Source: UBA4644 sp964541085
GTDB taxonomy: Bacteria; Bacillota; Clostridia; Oscillospirales; Butyricicoccaceae
Assembly (NCBI GenBank): GCA_964541085.1
Contig: CAZIPA010000046.1
Coordinates: 1-11,857, forward strand
Direction of reading: 5' to 3'
Length of the DNA stretch: 11,857 bases
The stretch's first letter is position 1, and each line of letters starts with the position of its first letter. A program made the translations under genes and the position numbers. Below are positions 1 to 4,973 of the stretch, in pieces. The notes under the pieces are model-generated. The model ran no database searches and was not told the origin of the DNA. It saw only the letters and a program-made list of their open reading frames with translations.

Positions 1-30
1 GTCCCCTGGGCGAACTAAACCTAAAAAATG

Positions 31-119
31 TTGTCCCTAATGACAATCACTCGTGAGCGGCAGTCCGATTTTGCAGGACGGCAAGCTGGTTGGTGCTGTG
101 ACCCATGTTCTGGTAAACG
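31..119 (+). repeat. Direct repeat, left copy (spoIVB 3' segment plus 22 upstream bases)
   Basis: This segment aligns without gaps to 1935-2023. I count 12 mismatches in 89 columns (about 87% identity). The shared part begins about 22 bases before the SpoIVB-like reading frame and stops shortly after the VLVN codons. The two copies flank the DUF4160/DUF2442/APH cargo in direct orientation. Confidence 0.8.
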
Positions 120-175
120 ATCCCACCCGGGGTTATGGAATCAGTCTGGAGGAAATGCTGGACGCGGCGGGGTAA
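53..175 (+). pseudogene. spoIVB: SpoIVB (S55 peptidase) C-terminal fragment, copy 1
   Basis: Reading from 53 gives 40 residues, VSGSPILQDGKLVGAVTHVL followed by VNDPTRGYGISLEEMLDAAG, then TAA. This matches the C-terminal end of SpoIVB, the forespore serine protease that triggers pro-sigma-K processing; SGSP contains the family's catalytic serine. The gene is headless here: an in-frame TGA lies at 41-43, and the sequence before 53 does not look like SpoIVB, which normally reads G-M-S-G-S-P. The usual Met of that motif is encoded as GTG. The C-terminus and the terminator behind it look intact and native, so this is probably the true 3' end of a spoIVB that is interrupted or truncated just upstream. 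Family assignment is confident; whether the protein is ever made depends on sequence left of the window. Confidence 0.75.
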
Positions 176-208
176 AATATGGGGAGGCTTTGCCTTCCCA
201 TATTTCTT
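175..208 (+). terminator. Rho-independent terminator after spoIVB 3' end
   Basis: A near-perfect 14-bp stem has arms 175-188 and 192-205, with one G-U pair and a TTT loop at 189-191. It starts in the spoIVB stop codon. The T-tract is short (TTTCTT), but the stem is strong. Confidence 0.8.
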
Positions 209-209
209 G

Positions 210-238
210 TTGACGAAATCACGATACCGTGATATAAT
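210..238 (+). promoter_or_regulatory. Sigma-A promoter with palindromic operator for the DUF4160/DUF2442 pair
   Basis: The -35 is TTGACG (210-215), the spacer is 17 bases and the -10 is a perfect TATAAT (233-238). A palindrome ATCACG-N4-CGTGAT (218-233) fills the spacer and touches the -10, where a bound protein would block polymerase. The downstream DUF2442 protein has a putative DNA-binding C-terminus, so autoregulation is a reasonable inference. Confidence 0.75.
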
Positions 239-269
239 GATCGTAACATAAAAGGAGGTTGATTTCACA

Positions 270-524
270 ATGCCTGTTTTATCAAGATTTTATGGTATTA
301 TCATCAGAATGTATTTCCTGCAAAGCGAACACAATCCTCCGCACATCCATGCAATCTACAATGAGGATGTGGCTGCAATCGACTTTATGACGGGTGAGGT
401 CATTGAAGGTCAGCTTCCCACCAAAGCACTGGCAATGGTAAGAGAGTGGCTTCAGATGCACAGAGATACTTTGCAGGAAATTTGGAACACCCAGGAATTT
501 CAGAAAATTCCTCCGCTGGAGTAA
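270..524 (+). CDS. DUF4160 domain protein
   Basis: The 84-residue product carries the DUF4160 hallmarks from its first residues: M-P-V-L-S-R-F-Y-G-I-I-I-R-M-Y at 1-15, the N-P-P-H-I-H box at 22-27, then G-Q-L-P-T-K-A-L and the acidic/Trp-rich helix V-R-E-W-L-Q-M-H-R. It fills the domain and has no extra region. The start is fixed by a strong AAAGGAGGT (251-259) and by the promoter just upstream. The biochemical activity of DUF4160 is not established to my knowledge. The family commonly sits next to DUF2442, as here, and the pair is often suspected to be a toxin-antitoxin-like or regulatory module. The paired histidines could bind metal or be catalytic, but that is inference. Its TAA lies inside the next gene's ribosome binding site, so the two are translationally linked. 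Confidence 0.85.
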   Translation: MPVLSRFYGIIIRMYFLQSEHNPPHIHAIYNEDVAAIDFMTGEVIEGQLPTKALAMVREWLQMHRDTLQEIWNTQEFQKIPPLE

Positions 525-536
525 GGAGGTGGCTTT

Positions 537-971
537 ATGTTTCACAAGGTAAAAAGTGTATCGCCCCTTGCTAATTTCAAGCTGAGCGTTCAGTTCAGCG
601 AGGGCAGAACGAAGTTGTACGATATGAACCCTCTGTTCGAGAAAATCCCCGCATTTGGCTACCTCAAAGAAAATCCCGAAGAATTTTCCTGTGTTACCGT
701 CGATGTTGGCGGCTACGGCATTATTTGGGGCGATGAACTGGATTTGAGTTGTGACGAGCTGTGGGAACACGGCGTACAGGTGGACACTCCCTTTGACGGT
801 CTTATGGCATTCAGTGATGCCACGGAGCTGTGGGGGCTCAACGAAAGCACATTGCGAAAGGCAATCACCTACGGAAAACTTGTAAACGGTGTGGATGTCT
901 GTAAGTTCGGCAAACAATGGGTCGTTTCCATTGATGCGATGAAGCGAGAGTACGGTCAGGCAATACGATGA
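537..971 (+). CDS. DUF2442 protein with C-terminal helix-turn-helix-like domain
   Basis: This 144-residue, two-part protein has DUF2442 at about 1-79 (FHKVKSVSPLANFKLSVQFS, a Pro-rich segment around 32-45, then the end V-D-V-G-G-Y-G-I-I-W-G-D-E-L-D-L). It is followed at about 90-140 by a helix-turn-helix-like region (F-S-D-A-T-E-L-W-G-L-N-E-S-T-L-R-K-A-I) and a short wing (G-K-Q-W-V-V-S). This resembles the small excisionase or antitoxin-type DNA-binding domains that pick targets with a minimal winged helix. The start is set by AAGGAGGT at 523-530, six bases before the ATG and overlapping the DUF4160 stop. Likely role: partner of the DUF4160 protein and repressor of the shared promoter through the palindrome at 218-233. 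The domain call is fairly secure, the regulatory role is inferred. Confidence 0.8.
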   Translation: MFHKVKSVSPLANFKLSVQFSEGRTKLYDMNPLFEKIPAFGYLKENPEEFSCVTVDVGGYGIIWGDELDLSCDELWEHGVQVDTPFDGLMAFSDATELWGLNESTLRKAITYGKLVNGVDVCKFGKQWVVSIDAMKREYGQAIR

Positions 972-1040
972 TTTTATGCCAGAAGCGATAAGCCTCTCAC
1001 ATTTTCTATGGTGTGTGCTGTAATATGCGCAGCTGAATTG

Positions 1041-1070
1041 TTAGATTACAAATAAAACTGCAAATATAAT
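1041..1070 (+). promoter_or_regulatory. Weak promoter for the phosphotransferase gene
   Basis: A perfect -10 TATAAT (1065-1070) lies 16 bases before the GTG start. The best -35 is poor: TTAGAT (1041-1046) with an 18-base spacer. The 115-base gap after the DUF2442 gene is AT-rich and shows no terminator, so read-through from the upstream operon is also possible. Confidence 0.4.
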
Positions 1071-1086
1071 TACGAGGTATGAAATA

Positions 1087-1944
1087 GTGAAACACCCGGA
1101 TAAATGGAGAGAAACTGCAGACCCCTTTGCATTGCCATATAAGCACTTCTCATTAACAGAGATTCTCGGATATCCTCATGCGGGAAATGATGTTTTTCAT
1201 GTTCGCGGAAGATATCAGAATAAAGAAACGGAAGCGTATATAAAAGTTGCAAGACAGAGCGGAGCTGATTTGGAAAACGAAATCAAAGTGATCCGTACCC
1301 TAAAACATTCGCTTACACCAACCATTCTTGATTTTGATGAAGAAAACTATAGTTTTGTCGTGACTGCGGCAAAACAAGGGGAACGACTGTCGACTATTGT
1401 TGGGAACAACACGGATGCTTCCTCTCTTGAATATCTTTATGAATATGGACAGACACTGGCAAAATTTCATATGCAAACAGGAAACTTTGTAGATGTGAAA
1501 GATCGCAGGTTCTTCCATATACCGGAAGAATCTTATTTTGCTAATCTGGATTTAAGATATGCTTACAATTATTTGGTGGCGTATAAGCCGAAGACGGTAA
1601 ATAAATGCTTCTGTCACGGAGATTTTCATTATGCAAATATTCTTTGGAAGAATAAGCATATAGCAGCCGTGTTGGATTTTGAATTGTCCGGTTTTGGAAA
1701 TAAGGAATTTGATATTGCATGGGCGTTAATCCTTCGCCCCGGGCAAAAATTCTTGCGTACAAAAGAAGAACTGAATTTATTTATGCGTGGCTACCAATCG
1801 GTTGGTAGCTGTGAAATAGCGTATGTAACGTATTATATGGTATTGATTTATTCGTATTTTTACAAAATAGGCAGCGATGATCCTGCCTATCAGGCATTTA
1901 TTCAAACCGTGTTCCGGGAATTGTGCACGGGTTATTGCCCCTAA
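1087..1944 (+). CDS. APH-family phosphotransferase (kinase fold)
   Basis: The 285-residue protein has the aminoglycoside-phosphotransferase/choline-kinase fold. Lys53 in Y-I-K-V-A is a candidate ATP-binding lysine, with Glu63/Glu65 following. The catalytic Brenner motif H-G-D-F-H-Y-A-N runs from 177 to 184 (Asp179, Asn184), and Asp197 in V-L-D-F-E is the metal-binding aspartate. All key residues are present, so it should be active. The substrate cannot be read from sequence: an aminoglycoside or other antibiotic, a sugar or a small-molecule alcohol are all possible. The GTG start is chosen because a GAGG ribosome site (1074-1077) precedes it at suitable spacing and the nearby ATG is followed at once by a stop. 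The gene is clearly AT-richer than spo0A, ligA or ackA, which suggests horizontal acquisition together with the DUF pair. Its last codons lie in the direct repeat that begins at 1935. Confidence 0.75.
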   Translation: MKHPDKWRETADPFALPYKHFSLTEILGYPHAGNDVFHVRGRYQNKETEAYIKVARQSGADLENEIKVIRTLKHSLTPTILDFDEENYSFVVTAAKQGERLSTIVGNNTDASSLEYLYEYGQTLAKFHMQTGNFVDVKDRRFFHIPEESYFANLDLRYAYNYLVAYKPKTVNKCFCHGDFHYANILWKNKHIAAVLDFELSGFGNKEFDIAWALILRPGQKFLRTKEELNLFMRGYQSVGSCEIAYVTYYMVLIYSYFYKIGSDDPAYQAFIQTVFRELCTGYCP

Positions 1945-2023
1945 TAACAATCACTCATGAGCGGCAGCACGATTTTGCAGGACGGAAAGCTCATTGGTGC
2001 TGCGACCTGTGTTCTGGTAAACA
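1935..2023 (+). repeat. Direct repeat, right copy
   Basis: This is the partner of 31-119. It begins within the last codons of the phosphotransferase gene and ends where similarity to SpoIVB stops. The sequence then becomes the spo0A promoter region. Most changes relative to the left copy fall in codons and alter the protein, so this copy looks like the decaying one. Confidence 0.8.
1957..2023 (+). pseudogene. spoIVB: SpoIVB C-terminal fragment, copy 2 (decayed)
   Basis: From ATG 1957 the frame reads MSGSTILQDGKLIGAATCVL then VNN, matching copy 1 with P to T next to the catalytic-serine motif, V to I, V to A and H to C. The final 18 residues of SpoIVB are missing. The open frame continues without homology across the 0A boxes and stops at TGA 2161-2163, overlapping the spo0A ATG. 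No ribosome binding site precedes it. It is a remnant, not a working gene. Confidence 0.7.
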
Positions 2024-2050
2024 ATTCTATATTGTTGTTTTCTGGTGCAT

Positions 2051-2068
2051 TTGTCGAAGGGTGTCGAA
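2051..2068 (+). promoter_or_regulatory. Tandem 0A boxes upstream of spo0A
   Basis: Two copies of TGTCGAA lie at 2052-2058 and 2062-2068, ten bases apart (one helical turn), matching the Spo0A-binding consensus. They sit about 30 bases upstream of the predicted -35, a plausible position for control of spo0A by its own product. Confidence 0.8.
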
Positions 2069-2098
2069 AACTTTTTTCGCAAAAACGCTGTAAAAAGC

Positions 2099-2127
2099 TT
2101 GTATTTCCCGGCGTTCTGTGCTATCTT
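2099..2127 (+). promoter_or_regulatory. Predicted spo0A promoter
   Basis: TTGTAT (2099-2104), a 17-base spacer and TATCTT (2122-2127) form a moderate sigma-A-type promoter. GAAT at 2128-2131 could be the -10 core of a sigma-H promoter, but I see no AGGA-type -35 for it. Confidence 0.5.
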
Positions 2128-2159
2128 GAATGCACAATTCGGAGAGATGAGGCGATAGA

Positions 2160-2924
2160 ATGAAGGTCATCATCGGGGACAGCAGCCGGGGGCGGTGCGA
2201 GGCGCTGGCGGAGAAGCTGGCGGAGTTTGCAGAATTGGAGGTTTTGGGCACCGCTCAGGACGGGCCGGAGCTGCTGAAGCTGTGTAGGAAAGCCCCGCCG
2301 GATGTGCTCATTGTGGACGCGCTTTTGCCGCAAAAGGATGGCCTTTCCGTGGTGCGTGAGCTGCGAAATGCCCAGCCCGGAAAATCGCCCGCCGTGTTTC
2401 TCCTGTCATTTTTCTCCAGTAATGCGTTGAGTGCGGAGGCGGCAGAGCTGGGCATTCAGTATTTCACCCTGAAGCCCTGTGATATTGCAGATTTGGCCAC
2501 AAGAGTGGCACATTTCAATATGGAAGAAAACGCCTTTTCACCCAGAAAACAGCCTTCCGCAGGGTTGAACTTGGAGCTGCGTATTACCAACATCCTCCAT
2601 GAAATCGGTGTGCCAGCCCATATCAAGGGCTACCAGTATTTGCGGGAAGCCATCTCTCTGGCCGCCCGGGATATGGATGTGGTCAATGCCATCACGAAGG
2701 TGCTGTACCCCAACATTGCAAAGCAGTTCAAAACCACCTCCAGCCGGGTGGAACGGGCCATCCGCCACGCCATCGAGGTGGCATGGGATCGGGGCGATGT
2801 GGAGGTCTTGAACGCCTACTTTGGCTACACTGTCTCCAACCTGAAGGGCAAGCCTACCAATTCCGAGTTTATTTCCATGATCGCCGACCGCCTCCGTCTG
2901 GAACAAAAGCGGGTGGGGATGTAA
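2160..2924 (+). CDS. spo0A: Spo0A, master regulator of sporulation
   Basis: This 254-residue response regulator is controlled by phosphorylation and switches on sporulation genes through 0A boxes. The receiver domain (about 1-120) has the phospho-acceptor Asp53 in L-I-V-D-A, Ser83 at the switch position and Lys105 in T-L-K-P. The DNA-binding domain (about 137-254) carries the signature T-T-S-S-R-V-E-R-A-I-R-H-A-I-E-V-A-W at 192-209. One feature is odd: the acidic pair near the N-terminus, Asp-Asp in Bacillus subtilis Spo0A, is Gly6-Asp7 here, so one Mg-binding acid is missing. Length is normal (B. subtilis about 267). GAGG (2149-2152) fixes the start. The gene stands alone, with its own promoter and terminator. 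Confidence 0.95.
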   Translation: MKVIIGDSSRGRCEALAEKLAEFAELEVLGTAQDGPELLKLCRKAPPDVLIVDALLPQKDGLSVVRELRNAQPGKSPAVFLLSFFSSNALSAEAAELGIQYFTLKPCDIADLATRVAHFNMEENAFSPRKQPSAGLNLELRITNILHEIGVPAHIKGYQYLREAISLAARDMDVVNAITKVLYPNIAKQFKTTSSRVERAIRHAIEVAWDRGDVEVLNAYFGYTVSNLKGKPTNSEFISMIADRLRLEQKRVGM

Positions 2925-2946
2925 TCGCAGGAAAAGAGTGACTGTC

Positions 2947-2980
2947 ACAGGTGCTGCAAGCCACGCAGCGCCTGTTTTTT
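2947..2980 (+). terminator. Rho-independent terminator of spo0A
   Basis: An 11-bp stem has arms 2947-2957 and 2965-2975 (one G-U pair) with a 7-base loop, followed by five further T residues. Confidence 0.9.
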
Positions 2981-3006
2981 GTGCCGCAAAGGGGAAAACA
3001 CATCGA

Positions 3007-3096
3007 AAACACTGCATTTTCCGGCAACTTTCGGCAAACCCCTTGAAAAGCGGGGCGGCGCAAAGGCCGGATTACAATGCGTGCCGAACAGTGTTT
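3007..3096 (+). promoter_or_regulatory. Candidate c-di-GMP-I (GEMM)-like riboswitch aptamer
   Basis: The layout follows GEMM-I riboswitches. The closing helix pairs TTCGGCA (3030-3036) with TGCCGAA (3082-3088). Conserved GGCAAACC lies at 3033-3040, and a GAAA tetraloop hairpin has CCCC (3039-3042) against GGGG (3052-3055). The conserved CGCAAAG is at 3059-3065. An outer helix AAACACTG (3007-3014) with CAGTGTTT (3089-3096) adds further pairing, with an unpaired stretch on the left. Two points differ from the textbook aptamer. The A before CGCAAAG (GACGCAAAG) is G here, as I recall for the GGC-type variant class. The third helix is only about 16 bases (3066-3081). The location between the spo0A terminator and the acetyltransferase-nucleotidyltransferase gene fits a leader RNA. 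It could be another structured RNA with a similar core. Confidence 0.5.
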
Positions 3097-3103
3097 CAGC
3101 GAA

Positions 3104-3151
3104 GCTTTCCTGTAAAGCGGCCCTGCCCATTTTCCATCCCATCCGGGCTTT
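3104..3151 (+). promoter_or_regulatory. Possible alternative hairpins behind the aptamer
   Basis: AAAGC (3114-3118) can pair with GCTTT at 3104-3108 (5-base loop) or with GCTTT at 3147-3151, the latter extended by CC/GG and followed by a T-rich stretch. The two pairings exclude each other, as in an expression platform. The long-range stem is weak, so this is tentative. Confidence 0.2.
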
Positions 3152-3154
3152 CTC

Positions 3155-3183
3155 TTGACGAAGGTTGGAAAAAATGCTATGCT
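3155..3183 (+). promoter_or_regulatory. Promoter for the GNAT-nucleotidyltransferase gene
   Basis: TTGACG (3155-3160), 17 bases and TATGCT (3178-3183) make a good sigma-A match. It lies downstream of the riboswitch candidate, so a transcript from here would lack the aptamer. It also rules out the in-frame ATG at 3165 as the translation start for this transcript. Confidence 0.65.
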
Positions 3184-3212
3184 TGCAGCAGAATCATGTT
3201 CCGGAGGCCCTT

Positions 3213-4637
3213 ATGTACCAGCTCCCTCTGCTGCCCCGGCATACGCTGCGGCGGCTGACACCGGCAGAGCTTCCCGCCCTGCTGGCCCTTTGCTGCGGCA
3301 ACCCGCAGTTTTATCAGTTTCATCCGCCCATGCCCACCGAAGAAAGCCTTTTACAGGATATGTCTGCCCTGCCGCCGGGAACATCGCCGGAGGACAAATA
3401 CTTTCTGGGCATTTTCCGGCAGGGGCGGCTGGAGGCTGTGCTCGACCTTGTTCTGCATTACCCCGGAGAGGATACTGCCTACATCGGCTTTTTCATGGTG
3501 GAGCGATCCTTGCAGGGGCAGGGACTGGGCGGAGAAATCATTCGGGCGCTGCTGACGCTTTTGAAAAGTCAGGGCTATGCCCGGCTGCGGCTGGCCGTGG
3601 ATGAGGGCAACCCCCAGAGCCTTGCCTTCTGGCAGAAATGCGGCTTCGCCCTGACCGGCGAAAAATGCGGCCCTGCCTTTCGCTATCTTCCCATGGAGCG
3701 GCGGCTGACCGGACATTCAGAAAAGGAGTGTATTATCATGCAGAAACCGACCCTGCTTGTGTTGGCTGCCGGTATGGGCAGCCGTTACGGCGGACTGAAG
3801 CAGATCGACCCGCTGGGCCCCCACGGAGAGATCATTATAGATTATTCCATCCATGATGCCATTCTGGCGGGCTTTGGCAAGGTGGTCTTTGTCATCAAGC
3901 GGGAGCTGGCAGACACCTTTCATCAGGTGATCGGCAGCCGCTTTGCCGACAAGCTGACGGTGGAATATGCCTTTCAGGAGCTCTCCGACTGTCCGGACAG
4001 CAATGCGCTGCCGCCGGAACGGGTCAAGCCCTGGGGCACAGGTCATGCGGTCTATGCTGCCCGAACGCAGATTCAGGGCCCCTTTGCCGCCATCAACGCA
4101 GATGATTTTCTGGGACGGGACACCTTTTTGCAGCTGGGACGCTTTTGCGCAGAGCACTGCGACGGCAGCCACGGGGCCATGGTGGGCTTCCGGCTGGGCA
4201 ACACCCTCAGCGAAAACGGCACCGTCTCCCGGGGTGTCTGTCAGGTGCGGCAGGGCTTTCTGACCTCCGTTACCGAGCACACTGCCATTCGCCGGGATGC
4301 AGACGGACGCATCCTCTGTCAGGGGGAAGCCGAACCGCTGACGCTGGCGGAGGATACGCCGGTTTCCATGAATGTGTGGGCGCTGCACAGCGATCTGTTC
4401 CCCGCACTGGAGACGGCCTTTGCCCGCTGGCTGAAGGAGGGCGGCGGCGATCCTCTGAAGCGGGAGTTTTATCTCCCTGCCTTTGTAGATGGTCTGGTGC
4501 AGTCCGGCGATATTTCCGTGCAGGTGCTGGACACGGCTTCGCAGTGGTACGGCGTGACCAACCGCGCGGACAAGGAAGGCGTACAGCAGGCACTGACCCG
4601 ACTTCATGAGGAGGGTGTTTATCCGCCCCTGCGATAA
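3213..4637 (+). CDS. GNAT acetyltransferase fused to sugar-nucleotidyltransferase
   Basis: The 474-residue protein joins two enzymes. Residues about 1-165 are a GNAT N-acetyltransferase: acetyl-CoA loop Q-G-Q-G-L-G at 101-106 and N-P-Q-S-L-A-F-W-Q-K-C-G-F at 133-145. Residues 176-474 are a GT-A-fold nucleotidyltransferase with the nucleotide-binding L-A-A-G-M-G-S-R-Y-G-G-L-K-Q (184-197), W-G-T-G-H-A (274-279) and metal-binding N-A-D-D-F (295-299). These enzymes make NDP-sugars from NTP and sugar phosphate; the exact sugar is unclear. The start ATG 3213 follows GGAGG (3203-3207). At the junction, AAGGAG (3723-3728) precedes ATG 3738 by nine bases, so a free 299-residue nucleotidyltransferase could also be made. 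There is no stop between the domains. It may act in polysaccharide or modified-sugar synthesis; the acetyl acceptor is unknown. Confidence 0.8.
   Translation: MYQLPLLPRHTLRRLTPAELPALLALCCGNPQFYQFHPPMPTEESLLQDMSALPPGTSPEDKYFLGIFRQGRLEAVLDLVLHYPGEDTAYIGFFMVERSLQGQGLGGEIIRALLTLLKSQGYARLRLAVDEGNPQSLAFWQKCGFALTGEKCGPAFRYLPMERRLTGHSEKECIIMQKPTLLVLAAGMGSRYGGLKQIDPLGPHGEIIIDYSIHDAILAGFGKVVFVIKRELADTFHQVIGSRFADKLTVEYAFQELSDCPDSNALPPERVKPWGTGHAVYAARTQIQGPFAAINADDFLGRDTFLQLGRFCAEHCDGSHGAMVGFRLGNTLSENGTVSRGVCQVRQGFLTSVTEHTAIRRDADGRILCQGEAEPLTLAEDTPVSMNVWALHSDLFPALETAFARWLKEGGGDPLKREFYLPAFVDGLVQSGDISVQVLDTASQWYGVTNRADKEGVQQALTRLHEEGVYPPLR
3723..3740 (+). promoter_or_regulatory. Internal ribosome binding site and ATG at the domain junction
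   Basis: AAGGAG at 3723-3728 and ATG at 3738-3740 sit exactly where the nucleotidyltransferase domain begins (M-Q-K-P-T-L-L-V-L-A-A-G). This looks like the retained start of a once separate second gene of an operon. Confidence 0.6.
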
Positions 4638-4685
4638 AGAACCGTTCCACCGCCACCGCCTTTCTCACTCAGCTGGAGGGATAAA

Positions 4686-4908
4686 ATGACGGAGTGGTAT
4701 CGGTGCCGTCTGCCGCGTGGGCGAAAGAGAGCGGATTCTTTGCACCCGGGGACTGCGGGGCATTTCGCATCTGGATGAGATCGACCTGCGCCGGAGACCG
4801 CTGCCGGACGGCGATTATGATATTACGGCAGAGCCATTCGCTGATGCATTGAAACATTGTACTAAGACCGTCCTCTTCCGGACGGTCTTTTGTTATGGAG
4901 GGGAATAA
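4686..4908 (+). pseudogene. Possible frameshifted relic of a small unknown gene
   Basis: ATG 4686 has a good GGAGG (4675-4679) and opens a 30-residue frame (M-T-E-W-Y-R-C...) that stops at 4778. The +1 frame is open from 4690 to 4908, has no good start of its own, and reads like protein in the middle (G-L-R-G-I-S-H-L-D-E-I-D-L-R-R-R-P-L-P-D-G-D-Y-D). One indel would join them. Its last part runs into a terminator, so a real gene would end near 4860. I recognise no family. Apart from this, 4638-4973 holds only the two terminators. Confidence 0.25.
4864..4891 (+). terminator. Terminator downstream of the nucleotidyltransferase gene
   Basis: A perfect 10-bp stem has arms AAGACCGTCC (4864-4873) and GGACGGTCTT (4880-4889), a 6-base loop and a short T run. 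Confidence 0.8.
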
Positions 4909-4938
4909 AAAAGCATCCGTGCCCGGAGACACGGATGC
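4905..4938 (-). terminator. Terminator of ackA
   Basis: The 9-bp perfect stem GCATCCGTG (4913-4921) with CACGGATGC (4930-4938) is followed on the minus strand by six T residues. It faces the preceding plus-strand terminator, so convergent transcription is insulated on both sides. Confidence 0.85.
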
Positions 4939-4973
4939 AAAAGAAATGGATTCAGATGTTGTTGGAAGGAAGT

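Noticed and set aside
282..917. Minus-strand 211-codon frame across the DUF4160/DUF2442 genes
   Set aside because: It is antisense to two genes with recognised domains, strong ribosome sites and a matching promoter.
1..2160. Prophage, insertion sequence or integron in the cargo region
   Set aside because: No integrase, transposase, phage structural gene or terminal inverted repeats are seen; only the direct repeats support mobility.
3165..3212. Upstream ATG of the GNAT-nucleotidyltransferase gene
   Set aside because: It lies inside the predicted promoter and has no ribosome site; ATG 3213 has GGAGG at the right distance.
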